The notes beneath the pieces are model-generated. The model ran no database searches, was not told the DNA's origin, and worked only from the letters and a program-made list of their open reading frames with translations. Of a stretch of DNA of 64,000 nucleotides, positions 8,871-17,418 are shown one piece after another. Where the stretch lies: the NCBI GenBank assembly GCA_030748735.1, contig JASMLK010000058.1, positions 57,908-121,907 on the forward strand. The letters are read 5' to 3'. Made by a program: the position numbers and the translations under genes. The DNA comes from Myxococcota bacterium. GTDB taxonomy: Bacteria; Myxococcota_A; UBA9160; UBA4427. Position 1 is the stretch's first letter. The number at the start of each line of letters is the position of its first letter.

Positions 8871-8890
8871 TTTAAGCTAACTAACTTAAA
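8871..8890. promoter_or_regulatory. Palindromic TetR-type operator, TTTAAG-N8-CTTAAA
   Basis: A perfect 6-base inverted repeat with an 8-base AT-rich centre stands out in this GC-rich sequence. It lies between the SDR operon (start 8842) and the TetR gene (start 8964), where an autoregulating repressor would bind to control both directions. Confidence 0.55.
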
Positions 8891-8963
8891 CGTATCCAGA
8901 GTTGAATCGACCACGCCGGCGAAATCGACGAATCAGAACAACAAGGCCATTTCGAGGAAGGAT

Positions 8964-9647
8964 ATGGATTCAGAAGATCATCTGAATACTGGCGAGCCGG
9001 CACTTCGACCGGGCACCCTGGCCACGCGCATCCGCATCCTGAGGGCCGCCGAAGAGCTCTTCTCCGCCGGCGCGATCGACGCCGTCTCGTTGCAGCGGAT
9101 CGGGCGCGAGGCCGGTCAGCGGAATCACTCCGCGGTCCAGTATCACTTCGGGGACAAGGAGGGGGTGCTGATCGCGATCCTCGATCGCCACACACCGGCC
9201 ATCAGCGAACACCGCAACGCGCTACTCGACGAGATCGAAGAGCGCGGGCAAGCCGCAGACCTGCGGCGGCTCGCCGAAGCCTTCGTTCTGCCGGTCGTTC
9301 GCAAGGCGCAGGACCCCGATGGTGGGATGGCCTACGTCCGGATCAGCGCACAGCTGATCGGACATCCCGAACACACCCTCGTTCGGCTCGATGAGGCACG
9401 CGGTCGTGCGGCATCTCGCCGGCTTGCTCGTCTCGCTACCGCCGCCGGCCCCGAGACCCCGAGCGCATTCGCGTTACCCCGTTTGATGACGCTGACGGGA
9501 CTTCTCTTCCACGGCATCTCCGACTGGTCTCGCGTGCTCGAAGAGCGCGAGGGCGCGATCAGCGAAGGCGCTTGGTCGGTGATGACCGAGCACCTGGTGA
9601 CCGTCGTGGCCGCACACTTCGCGGTCGAGGCTGGTAGCAGCCCGTGA
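8964..9647 (+). CDS. TetR-family transcriptional regulator
   Basis: This 227-residue regulator has an N-terminal TetR helix-turn-helix (about residues 22-68, with ILRAAEELFSAGAID and HSAVQYHFGDKEGV, the recognition helix and YxF...K landmark) and a helical ligand-binding domain with a C-terminal TetR-type dimer region. The ATG at 8964 is preceded by GAGGAAGG; the longer upstream frame overlaps the promoter and operator. It is divergent from the two-SDR operon and probably represses it and itself through the palindrome at 8871-8890. The ligand is unknown; a steroid- or terpenoid-like ketone or alcohol would fit the neighbours. Confidence 0.9.
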   Translation: MDSEDHLNTGEPALRPGTLATRIRILRAAEELFSAGAIDAVSLQRIGREAGQRNHSAVQYHFGDKEGVLIAILDRHTPAISEHRNALLDEIEERGQAADLRRLAEAFVLPVVRKAQDPDGGMAYVRISAQLIGHPEHTLVRLDEARGRAASRRLARLATAAGPETPSAFALPRLMTLTGLLFHGISDWSRVLEEREGAISEGAWSVMTEHLVTVVAAHFAVEAGSSP

Positions 9648-9666
9648 TGCGACATCTCAGGTGACG

Positions 9667-10587
9667 CTACTTGCAGCGACTCGCCAGCCATTCGATCACG
9701 AGTCGCGTCAGGCGAATGCGGCTCTGGGAAAAGGAATGATCTCCGGGGATCGTGTGGTGCGCGAGGTCGATCGCTTCGTCGCCGCGATAGGCATTCACGA
9801 CCGGATCGAAGACGGTTGCCGGGGGCAGGACCTTGTCTTGCGAGCCCGTGATCATGAAGACGGATTTGCCCCGTAGTCCCGGGCCGAAGAGCCTCGTGTC
9901 GAGTTCCTTCACCGGCACTGCGGTGAGTTCTTTACGCATCTCCCTGCCGTCGAAGTCCGCGAGCATGAAGAGCGCGTCGGCATAGGTGAGAAAACCCAAC
10001 GAAGCGGGGTCGCCGCTCTCGATGCCTGCAGCCATTGCTCCGAGGTTCGCCGGCGCCATCGCGCCAACGCACGCGACAGCGCTGCTCCGCTGGCCGAAGG
10101 CGAGGGCCGCGAAGCCGCCCATCGAATGCCCGAGCAAGCTGATCTTGTCGGAAGCAACGCGATAGCGGGGGGCGTTGTCGCGCAAGAAGTTCACCGCGGC
10201 TTCGACATCGTCGGCCAGCCCGGTAAGGCGGTAACTCCCCTCGGCCCCCCAGGCCCCGCGGTAGTGAAAGAACATCGCGTTGAAACCTGCGCGCCTGACC
10301 GCCTGGGCGATGTCGAGGTTCTTCTCGTTCCCGGGCAGCCCGTGAAGCAGCACCACGGTGGGGTGGGGCCCCTTGCCGTTCGCGAGATACAAGAGCCCGG
10401 GAAGCCGCGCCCCATGGCTCTCGAAAGTGAGTTCTTCGACAGCGGGAGGGAAGGCGGGATCGGGAACCGGGTCTTTGCCAAGCGCTGCCGAAACGTCGGT
10501 GCTGGCGGCCGCGGTTCCCGCGAACCATCCCATCAAGATGGTGAGCAATGCGATTCGCACGAGGCTACTCCTTGGTGGACTCTCCAA
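9667..10587 (-). CDS. Secreted alpha/beta hydrolase
   Basis: This 306-residue serine hydrolase carries an N-terminal signal peptide (hydrophobic 10-28, AAA-ST cleavage region). The triad is readable: nucleophile Ser in GHSMGG (about S155), Asp in TGSQDKVLPP and His in PGDHSF near the C-terminus, with an HGLPG oxyanion loop at about 82-86. It belongs to the dienelactone hydrolase/acylaminoacyl-peptidase-like branch, so an esterase acting in the periplasm is likely. It is convergent with the TetR gene, ending 19 bases from it. Confidence 0.87.
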   Translation of the reverse strand: MESPPRSSLVRIALLTILMGWFAGTAAASTDVSAALGKDPVPDPAFPPAVEELTFESHGARLPGLLYLANGKGPHPTVVLLHGLPGNEKNLDIAQAVRRAGFNAMFFHYRGAWGAEGSYRLTGLADDVEAAVNFLRDNAPRYRVASDKISLLGHSMGGFAALAFGQRSSAVACVGAMAPANLGAMAAGIESGDPASLGFLTYADALFMLADFDGREMRKELTAVPVKELDTRLFGPGLRGKSVFMITGSQDKVLPPATVFDPVVNAYRGDEAIDLAHHTIPGDHSFSQSRIRLTRLVIEWLASRCK

Positions 10588-10652
10588 TGAGGATGGAATT
10601 TGTAGCGGATCGCGCGACCGCCGTGTCCGCTGGCGCTACGCGAGGAGCGGGA

Positions 10653-10880
10653 ATGAAGCTCTACACGTCGCTGATCGAAGTCGAAACGCAACGGCCGAGG
10701 GAATTGGTCGACATCACCCGGTAGGCTCGGGTCGAGGTCGAGCGCTCGGGTGTCACGGAAGGTCTCTGCGCGCTCTACGCGCAGGGCGCGACAGCAGCGC
10801 TGATGATCCAGGAAAACGACGACCCCAACCTTCCCCTCGATGTCCTCGACTGCCTCGACGGGCTGGTCCCGCCGGCTGTG
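10653..10880 (+). pseudogene. YjbQ/UPF0047-family relic with in-frame TAG
   Basis: An ATG with GAGGAGCGGG upstream opens MKLYTSLIEVETQRPRELV, a typical YjbQ N-terminus. The frame is broken by TAG at 10722. Beyond it the same frame continues with recognisable YjbQ sequence (GATAALMIQENDDPNLPLD, then DCLDGLVPPA) before stopping abruptly at a junction with an unrelated fragment. The conserved histidines of the family are absent or lost. It is clearly non-functional. Confidence 0.65.
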
Positions 10881-10882
10881 CC

Positions 10883-11125
10883 GTGCAGTTCGAAGACCCC
10901 GAGTTCGAAGCACTCGGACGCGACACCGTCTACTACGTGCGCGCGCTGCAGCACCCCACACCGGCGATCAACGGCGCGAACCTGCGCACCCGGTTCGTGG
11001 GCGGACGGCCTGTTTCATTGCAGCCGTGCCGACGGGGGACGGGTTCCGACCCCAGCGACGATTGCCTGGCCGACGTGCAGGAACGTGCGTGGTCGTCGCC
11101 CATCTTCGTCGACTACGAGAGCTGA
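10883..11125 (+). pseudogene. DUF3604-type protein, C-terminal relic
   Basis: In a different frame directly after the YjbQ relic, about 80 residues read VQFEDPEFEALGRDTVYYVR, HPTPAINGANLRTRF, SDPSDDCLADVQERAWSSPI and FVDY, then a stop. This is the characteristic C-terminus of large secreted DUF3604 proteins. No start or body is present, so it is a leftover 3' end joined to another gene's 5' end. Confidence 0.6.
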
Positions 11126-11126
11126 C

Positions 11127-11867
11127 CTACCGCGCAGCACCCTCGCCCGTTTCTGCCGCGTACAGGCCCGGCAGGAAGTCCGCGAGATAGCCCATCTCCT
11201 GAATCGCGTGGGTCATCAGGTAGACCGCGGCCGTCTCGTCGACCGCCAGCGACCGCGCCAGGAAGGTGTTGCCGATGACCCCTTCCAACGAGGGGACCAC
11301 CCTGTTGCCTTCGCGCTTGCCTACATCGCCCATCCAGAACACCGAGCGCATTTCTGCGCCCCATTCCATGTCTCGGATGATGTGGCACATGGTGGCGACG
11401 TTGATGGGTTCTTCGAGAAGCCCCGGCCGCGCGCAGATGATCCAGCGATCTGCTCGATCTTCGACTTCGCCGAGCAGCTCTTCCGGTGGGATGAATTGAA
11501 TTCGCAGCTTGGCGAGTTCCGGTCCGATGTACTCGTGCACGAGATGGCTTGCGCCTACGACTTCGCCCGGAACCTTGTTCTCCCAATCCATCCAGATGTG
11601 CGCCGTTGGATGCCAGCGCTTGTAGTGCTCGGTCGTCTGCATGTAGTCCGCGAACCACCATCGGACCATCTTCGCTTTGACCTTCGGCATGCGCGTCAGC
11701 GCACGCACGAGGAAGATGCCGTTCGGCTGGCGCTCCACACCAGTCTCGAACTCCGAATAGTCCTCGACCAGCAGCCCGCTCAGGTCACGCCTGGCTGCGA
11801 AGGGGTTCCATCCCAGGGTGGCGAGGACGAGCGCGATGACTGCGACGAATCCTGCTTTGTGCTTCAT
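11127..11867 (-). CDS. DAPG hydrolase (PhlG)-like protein
   Basis: This 246-residue protein has an N-terminal hydrophobic segment (about 4-20, signal or anchor). The conserved blocks resemble 2,4-diacetylphloroglucinol hydrolase-family proteins: WWFADYMQTTEHYKRWHPTA with HIW after it, then VGASHLVHEYIG, then HIIRDMEWGAEMRSVFWMGD. His and Glu residues in these blocks are candidates for the zinc ligands. PhlG cleaves a C-C bond of an acylated phloroglucinol; the substrate here is unknown. I chose the Met at 11867 (AAAGG upstream, signal-like sequence) over the longer frame from 11918. The gene ends one base after the relic frame on the other strand. Confidence 0.7.
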   Translation of the reverse strand: MKHKAGFVAVIALVLATLGWNPFAARRDLSGLLVEDYSEFETGVERQPNGIFLVRALTRMPKVKAKMVRWWFADYMQTTEHYKRWHPTAHIWMDWENKVPGEVVGASHLVHEYIGPELAKLRIQFIPPEELLGEVEDRADRWIICARPGLLEEPINVATMCHIIRDMEWGAEMRSVFWMGDVGKREGNRVVPSLEGVIGNTFLARSLAVDETAAVYLMTHAIQEMGYLADFLPGLYAAETGEGAAR

Positions 11868-12030
11868 GCTGGCATGGCCTTTCGTCGACTGGGCTGGAGT
11901 CACCTGCCAGGTGGGCAAGCACGAGTCGGGGTCGCAGCGTAGCGGAGGGTGGGTCTGTGACGGGTCCTACGGCGGTAGAGCTCAGAGGACTCTGCGATGC
12001 CGCCGCACCAGCAATCGCTAGAGTGCCTCC

Positions 12031-12816
12031 ATGCTGGTTTCACATTGGGCAGACATCGACATCGAAGCGCCTCTCGCTGACTTCAAAGAGCGGGGCTACG
12101 CGCGCCTCGGTCGAGTACTCGAACCCGACGGGGTGGCCGCGCTCGCTGCACGATCGAATGAGCTGATGCTGGGCGAGCGGTCCATCCCCGGTCTCTTCTA
12201 CCAGCACGACTCTTCGACGGGGCGGTACGAAGATCTCGAGTTTGGCGCGGGTTGGGTTGGTCCTTCGCTTCGCTACCGCAAGCTCGAGAAGCTCGAACTC
12301 GACCTGCTCTTCCTTGCGTGGATCGAAAACCCGCTGTTCGCGCGAATCGCACATGCCGTACTCGGCCGGGACGTCACGCTCTATCGCGCCGTCCTCTGGA
12401 ACAAGGCGGCGCACGCCGGCATGGCGCTGCCATGGCATCAAGACGACGGTGCCTTCTGGGGGATCGATCGACCGCCGAGCCTGCAGATCTGGACGGCCCT
12501 CGACCCGGCGCCGCGCGAAGCGGGCTGCGTGGAGTTCGTTCCGGCAAGTCATCACGCCGGGCTCGCGACCGAACTCGGTGGGACGGTGCCGCCCGACCAA
12601 CTGGAAGCAGAGGATGCCGAGCGCCGCGCAGTGCCCGTGCCCGTCGAAGCCGGTGAAGCCCTGCTGATCCACAACCACGTCTGGCACCGCTCGGGGCCCA
12701 ACTCGACAGCGACTCCTCGTCGCGGCATCGGTCTTTCCTTTCTGAGCGGCGACACCCGCTGCAAGCGAAAGAAGCGCAAGCCGCGTGTGTTTCATCCCGT
12801 CTTTCGCGGCGCTTGA
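12031..12816 (+). CDS. Phytanoyl-CoA dioxygenase (PhyH)-family protein
   Basis: This 261-residue Fe(II)/2-oxoglutarate dioxygenase-like protein shows the facial triad: HxD in WHQDDG (H136, D138) and a distal His in HNHVWHRSG (about H219), followed by an Arg about 11 residues on that would bind 2-oxoglutarate. Family members hydroxylate unactivated carbons of lipids, terpenoids or natural products. The C-terminus is very basic (CKRKKRKPR). It lies in an isolated position between the DAPG-hydrolase-like gene and the ABC-F gene; the theme of hydrophobic-compound oxidation fits its neighbours. Confidence 0.87.
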   Translation: MLVSHWADIDIEAPLADFKERGYARLGRVLEPDGVAALAARSNELMLGERSIPGLFYQHDSSTGRYEDLEFGAGWVGPSLRYRKLEKLELDLLFLAWIENPLFARIAHAVLGRDVTLYRAVLWNKAAHAGMALPWHQDDGAFWGIDRPPSLQIWTALDPAPREAGCVEFVPASHHAGLATELGGTVPPDQLEAEDAERRAVPVPVEAGEALLIHNHVWHRSGPNSTATPRRGIGLSFLSGDTRCKRKKRKPRVFHPVFRGA

Positions 12817-12859
12817 TGCTCCGGACATTTCCGCTTCCGGGCTGGTAAGCTCGCGCGCC

Positions 12860-14806
12860 ATGCCGGTCATCGATTGCCGAAACATCGTGAAGACCTTCGG
12901 CGACCGCACGATTCTCGCCAACGCCACGTTCACCATTCGACGCGGGGAACGGGTTGGCCTGGTGGGAAACAGCGGGAGCGGGAAGAGCACGTTGGCGCGT
13001 GTGATCGCTGGTCTCGAACCCCGTGATGGAGGTGAGATTTCGCTTCGCCGCGGTGCGCGGATCGATGTCCTCGAGCAGGAGCCGCGTTTCGAACCCGGCA
13101 TGACGGCGCGCGAAGTCGTGCTCGGCAATCTCGTCGCATGGGGAAAAGCGAAAGACGCCTACGACGAGGTGACGGCCGAGATCTCGAGTGCAGCGACAAC
13201 CACCAGCGACGCTGCGATGGAGGCGTTGGTTCATCGTCAGGCGGAGGCCGTTGATGCGGTCGAGCGACTCGGCGGTTGGGAGCGAAAGCACGAGGCGGAA
13301 GCCATCGTGGATCATCTCGGGATCGAGGACGCCGGACGTCTCGTTGAAGACATGTCGGGTGGCGAGCGCCGCCGTGTGGCACTCGCGCGTTTGTTGGTTG
13401 GCGAGCCAGACCTCGCCATCCTCGACGAGCCCACCAATCATCTCGACATCGAAACGATCGAGTGGCTCGAAACCTTCTTGCGAGATCGCTTTCGCGGCGC
13501 GCTGCTCTTGATCACCCACGATCGCTACATCCTCGACCACGTCGCGACCCGGACCCTCGAACTCCACGACGGCGAACTCGACAGCTACGACGGTGGCTAC
13601 GAAACCTACCTCGAGGCCAAGGCCGAGCGCGTCGCACAGAGTGAACGCGTCGAACGCAATCGACAGAACTTCCTGCGACGAGAACTCGAGTGGTTGCGTC
13701 GCGGGCCCAAGGCACGCCGAACCAAACAGAAGGCGCGAATCGACCGGGCCCACGAAGCGCTGGGCAAGAAGGCTCCGAAGGCAGAGCGCGTTGCCGACCT
13801 TCGGGCCGAGACAATGCGCCAGGGCAAGACGATCCTGCAGACGAATGCGCTCACCCTGCAGCGCGATGGGCGCGTGTTGATCGATTCCCTCGACCTCGCG
13901 CTGTCGGCCGGGGATCGCATTGGCATCGTGGGGCCCAACGGCATCGGGAAGAGCAGCCTCTTGCTCTGCCTGCTCGGCGAACTCGAACCTGCGAGTGGCA
14001 ACGTCGATGTGGGGTCCACGACGCGGATCGGGAGTCTCGATCAGGGACGCACGGGCCTCGACGACGATGCAACCGTGCGCGAAGCCGCAACCGGCGACCG
14101 GGGCTACGTCGAGCAGGGCGGCGAGCCCCTGCGAGTCGGCTCCTACCTCGAACGTTTCCTATTCGACAACGCGGCCCAACGAAAAAAGGTCGGCGTTCTC
14201 TCGGGGGGCGAGCGTTCGCGCGTCTGCCTCGCGCGTCTGCTATGTGAGAAGACCAACCTGTTGCTCCTCGACGAACCCACCAACGACCTCGACGTGTCGA
14301 CGCTCGGTGCGCTCGAAGCCATGTTGCTCGAGTACGAAGGCAGCGCGCTGATCGTGAGCCACGACCGCTGGTTTCTCGACCGGGTCGCGACTTCGATCCT
14401 GGCGTTCGAGGCGGATGGGGAGGGGCGGGTCGAGCTGTTTCGGGGCAACTACTCCGAGTACGCCGAGAAGAGGGCAGCAGAGAGGCGGCGAGCTGCGAGT
14501 GCGAGTGTCGGTGCAGCTTTCGTCAAGCCCGGAGCGGCTGCGAAGCCTGTTGCGTCTGCCCCTGCGCCGAGCCAGAAGCTGACGTTCAAGGAAAAGCGAG
14601 AACTCGAAGGGCTCGTAGAACGCGTCGAAGCCGCCGATGCCGAAGTCGCCGCGATCGAGGCCCGGCTCTCGGACCCCGAGACCTACAAGGATGCCTCGGT
14701 CGACGTCGCGGAACTGACGCGGCAACTCGAAGCCGCTCGTGAACTGGCGAGCGAGCTGTTCGAAAGATGGGAAGCGTTGGAAGCGCGTTCGGAGCAAGGG
14801 GCATAG
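12860..14806 (+). CDS. uup: ABC-F ATPase, Uup type
   Basis: This 648-residue soluble protein has two ABC ATPase domains and no membrane segments. Domain 1 has Walker A GNSGSGKS (36-43), signature MSGGERRRV and Walker B LAILDEPTNHLD. Domain 2 has GPNGIGKS, LSGGERSRV and LLLLDEPTNDLD. An ABC-F linker lies between them, and a C-terminal charged coiled coil (LTFKEKRELEGLVERVEAA onward) marks the Uup branch, which binds ribosomes or branched DNA. It starts at the ATG at 12860; the longer upstream frame overlaps the PhyH gene. This is a housekeeping-like gene inside an otherwise catabolic region. Confidence 0.9.
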   Translation: MPVIDCRNIVKTFGDRTILANATFTIRRGERVGLVGNSGSGKSTLARVIAGLEPRDGGEISLRRGARIDVLEQEPRFEPGMTAREVVLGNLVAWGKAKDAYDEVTAEISSAATTTSDAAMEALVHRQAEAVDAVERLGGWERKHEAEAIVDHLGIEDAGRLVEDMSGGERRRVALARLLVGEPDLAILDEPTNHLDIETIEWLETFLRDRFRGALLLITHDRYILDHVATRTLELHDGELDSYDGGYETYLEAKAERVAQSERVERNRQNFLRRELEWLRRGPKARRTKQKARIDRAHEALGKKAPKAERVADLRAETMRQGKTILQTNALTLQRDGRVLIDSLDLALSAGDRIGIVGPNGIGKSSLLLCLLGELEPASGNVDVGSTTRIGSLDQGRTGLDDDATVREAATGDRGYVEQGGEPLRVGSYLERFLFDNAAQRKKVGVLSGGERSRVCLARLLCEKTNLLLLDEPTNDLDVSTLGALEAMLLEYEGSALIVSHDRWFLDRVATSILAFEADGEGRVELFRGNYSEYAEKRAAERRRAASASVGAAFVKPGAAAKPVASAPAPSQKLTFKEKRELEGLVERVEAADAEVAAIEARLSDPETYKDASVDVAELTRQLEAARELASELFERWEALEARSEQGA

Positions 14807-14816
14807 GCTGTCGGGG

Positions 14817-15215
14817 ATGAGCGACGTGATGCCGTACCCGAGCACGGTGTTCTCGACGCTGGACGACGCTGCATGGGCTGGCTATCGCGAGCAGTGGATC
14901 GCCCATCTGGCGCCGGTCATCGAGCGCGTCCAACCCGATGTCATTCATTCGCATCATGTGTGGTGCATGAGTGGACTCGTCAAGGACCTGGCTCCCGACG
15001 TGCCGGTGGTGACGCACTGCCACGCGACTGGACTTCGGCAGATGGAACTGTGTCCGAATCGCGCTGCGGAGGTACGTGCCTCCGTTTCGCGCAACGAGCG
15101 CTTCGTGGTTCTGCACGGTGGTCATCGCGACGCACTGGTCGACAAGTTGGGCGTCGCGGAAACACGGGTACATGTCGTCGGCGCCGGCTATCGAGACTCG
15201 GTGTTTGCGGGCGGT
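14817..15215 (+). pseudogene. Glycosyltransferase family 4, internal relic
   Basis: Directly after the ABC-F stop, a frame encodes VMPYPSTVFSTLDDAAW, QPDVIHSHHVWCMSGLVKDL, APDVPVVTHCHATGLRQMEL and LHGGHRDALVDKLGVAETR, then VHVVGAGYRD. This is the middle of a GT4 N-terminal domain. About 60 N-terminal residues and the whole catalytic C-terminal domain are missing. The homology stops at about 15215, where a mechanosensitive-channel relic on the other strand begins. Confidence 0.65.
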
Positions 15216-15235
15216 ACGAAGGGCGAGCGCGGTGC

Positions 15236-15508
15236 GACGATCGATGTCGTCTCCAGGCCGAAACGATTCAGTGCAGCGATGAAGGTGAATGCCAGCACGG
15301 CGTAGCGGGCGATGCTGCCGAGGAAGGTGAAGAGGGTGCTGTCCAGCTGCGCGTAGTGCTCGCCGGCTCGGGCAATCAGTCGAGCGATGCGGCCCGCGAT
15401 CCAATAGCCGATGAGCAGTATCGCGATTGCGAGGAGAACGTTGGTCGCCCAATCGAGGGCGGTCGGCAGGGTTTGGTTCGCGTCGAGTCAGCCGAGCATC
15501 TCGTTCAT
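15236..15508 (-). pseudogene. MscS-type mechanosensitive channel, N-terminal relic
   Basis: The ATG at 15508 has a GGGAGAA site and opens MNEMLG, but codon 7 is TGA (15488-15490). The frame then continues with TM1 (NVLLAIAILLIGYWIAGRIA), LDSTLFTFLGSIARYAVLAF (TM2) and ALNRFGLETTSIVA, a good MscS N-terminus, before ending at the junction with the glycosyltransferase relic. The pore helix and cytoplasmic cage are absent. Confidence 0.65.
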
Positions 15509-15651
15509 GCCGTTCTCCCAAGAAATCGAAGCTCGATATGGACCAATGCGGTCGGGCCTTGTTTCGTCACACTCGAGGTAGCTAGGGTGTTCGAGAGCCG
15601 AGCGGTTCGCAGGCGCGCATCCTTGCTCGCCCTCAGCCAAGGAGAGACGCC

Positions 15652-16170
15652 ATGCAGGTTGTACTCAAGATCTTCGGTGGCCTCGTTGGCCTCGTTGTTG
15701 CCGTCGTTGCCATCACCCTCGTCTACGCCCGCTTTCACGACGGCCCTGTCTCGATCATCGCGGGAGGTCCCTTTGCGTCGGGCGAACTCCATACGGGCCC
15801 CGAGCCGGATTGGTCGCCGATGCGAACGCGTCAGGAAGTCGAGTTTCAACTCCTCGATCCGCCACGCTCGCGTATCACGTGGGTCGCCGAGCACGAGGGC
15901 AAGCCGTACATCGTGTCGGGCTACATGAACTCGACCTTCGGAAAGATCTGGAAACAGTGGCCCCACGAAATAGAGAAGGACGATCGCATCCTTCTTCGCG
16001 TGGACGATGTGATCTACGAGCGAAGGCTCGTGCGGATCATGGAGGGGCCGATGGTGGCACCCGTCATCCGGCAGCTCTCGGAGAAGTACCTGGACGGCGC
16101 GTCGTTTGGCGATCCCGATGAAGCCGTCCGCAACGGCGACGTGTGGTTCTACGAGGTTGCACCGCGCTGA
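15652..16170 (+). CDS. Membrane-anchored protein with a possible split-barrel domain
   Basis: This 172-residue protein has one N-terminal membrane helix (about 5-25) and an extracytoplasmic domain. The domain (TWVAEHEGKPYIVSGYMNST, then WKQWPHEI, DDRILLRVDDVIYERRLVRI) looks like the short alternating strands of FMN/F420-binding split-barrel proteins, but I cannot confirm a cofactor site. It is followed after 30 bases by the DUF1214 gene and then by a flavoprotein whose start overlaps, so it is the first gene of a three-gene operon. AAGGAGAG precedes the ATG. Confidence 0.7.
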   Translation: MQVVLKIFGGLVGLVVAVVAITLVYARFHDGPVSIIAGGPFASGELHTGPEPDWSPMRTRQEVEFQLLDPPRSRITWVAEHEGKPYIVSGYMNSTFGKIWKQWPHEIEKDDRILLRVDDVIYERRLVRIMEGPMVAPVIRQLSEKYLDGASFGDPDEAVRNGDVWFYEVAPR

Positions 16171-16200
16171 TCACGGAGCAAGCGGCTGGGGAGTACGAGC

Positions 16201-17418
16201 GTGAAAGTGAAACTTGGTCTTGGCGTCGCCGTATGCGTGTTGCTGGTCGGTGCGTACTTCCTGGGTACGGTCAGCGCGAAGAGAGTGGTTTCGGCTCCTC
16301 CGGCCGAGTGGGCTGAGGGAAGCGCATCCGCGACGGCCTGGCGGGAACTCGCGATCAGCCTCGAAGCTGCGGGCGAGCACGTGTTCTCATCGACCCCGGA
16401 TCCAGGGGAGCGACGGGAAGGGTTGGCCTTCCTGGCCGACCTGCTTTCGGCTGCCCTCGAAATGAAGGTCGCCAAGGGGGACGTGCGACAGCCGCGGTTC
16501 ACCGACTGGATGTCCGACCACCGCAAGTTTCTCGGCGACACTCCCGACGCCGTCTATCACACCGCCGAGCTCTCTGCCGAGCACGGCTACGAGATCCGCG
16601 GTACGCGCAACGACGCAGAGTACCTGGGGTTCATGCTGTATGGGCGCGGTCTCAACGGATGGAATCGCGCAGCGGGGAATGTGTCGAGCGAGACGATGCG
16701 CTTCGACGACGAGGGGCGCTTCCGTCTCTTGCTGAGCCGCGAGCGGCCGGAGCTCGACGAACGCGCCGATTGGATCGCGCTCGAAGACGACGTCCACATG
16801 GTCATGGTCCGGCAGTACTTCCACGATCGGGCGACGAAGCGCGAGGCGCGCTTCACGATCCGTAACCTCGAACCGGTCGCCCCCACGCCCAAAGAGGACG
16901 CGCAGCTCGCAGCATCACTTCGCGAGGCGACGGCCTTCTTTACCGGCACCCTCCACGGCACGGTCGCCCTGGCGCAGATGGTCGCGAAGAAACCCAACAC
17001 CGAAGAACCGCCGAGTGAGTACAACGCCGATTTCGGCGGCATCTTCTATCCCACCAGCGACAACCAGTACCTCGGCACCGGGTTTGCGCTGGCCGAAGGC
17101 GAAGCGCTGATCGTCGAGGGTGTCGTGCCCAACGTCGACTACTGGTCGGTATCCCTTCAAAACAGCTGGTTGCAGAGCATCGAGTCTGCGCACCACACCA
17201 GCTCGCTTCACAATCACCAGATCGAGCAGCGGAATGGCCGCTACCGCGTGGTCGTGTCGGCCAGCGATCCCGGTGTCGAAAACTGGCTCGACACCGCCGG
17301 TCATCGCGAAGGTCTCCTCGCGGTCCGCTACCAGCTGGCCGAAGCGTTCGAGCCTCCCACGATCCGGCTCGTGAAGACGAGCGAGATCCTGGCCGCGTCG
17401 TCGCAGGGTGCGCAGTGA
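16201..17418 (+). CDS. DUF1214-type exported protein
   Basis: This 405-residue protein starts at a GTG and has a hydrophobic N-terminus (4-24). It is a paralog of the partial gene at 1-1092. Its C-terminal region (VVPNVDYWSVSLQNSW, RYRVVVSASDPGVENWLDT, then RQ-free aromatic patches) is the DUF1214 domain, a beta-rich fold of unknown function found mostly in secreted proteins. The stop TGA overlaps the next ATG (TGATG), which implies translational coupling to the flavoprotein at 17418. Confidence 0.82.
   Translation: MKVKLGLGVAVCVLLVGAYFLGTVSAKRVVSAPPAEWAEGSASATAWRELAISLEAAGEHVFSSTPDPGERREGLAFLADLLSAALEMKVAKGDVRQPRFTDWMSDHRKFLGDTPDAVYHTAELSAEHGYEIRGTRNDAEYLGFMLYGRGLNGWNRAAGNVSSETMRFDDEGRFRLLLSRERPELDERADWIALEDDVHMVMVRQYFHDRATKREARFTIRNLEPVAPTPKEDAQLAASLREATAFFTGTLHGTVALAQMVAKKPNTEEPPSEYNADFGGIFYPTSDNQYLGTGFALAEGEALIVEGVVPNVDYWSVSLQNSWLQSIESAHHTSSLHNHQIEQRNGRYRVVVSASDPGVENWLDTAGHREGLLAVRYQLAEAFEPPTIRLVKTSEILAASSQGAQ

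Noticed and set aside
10722..10724. In-frame TAG in the YjbQ-like gene as a recoded (pyrrolysine-type) codon
   Set aside because: The gene is also truncated at its 3' end and joined to an unrelated fragment, so decay is the simpler explanation.
15488..15490. TGA at codon 7 of the MscS-like frame as selenocysteine
   Set aside because: MscS is not a selenoprotein, no SECIS-like structure is evident and the gene is truncated.
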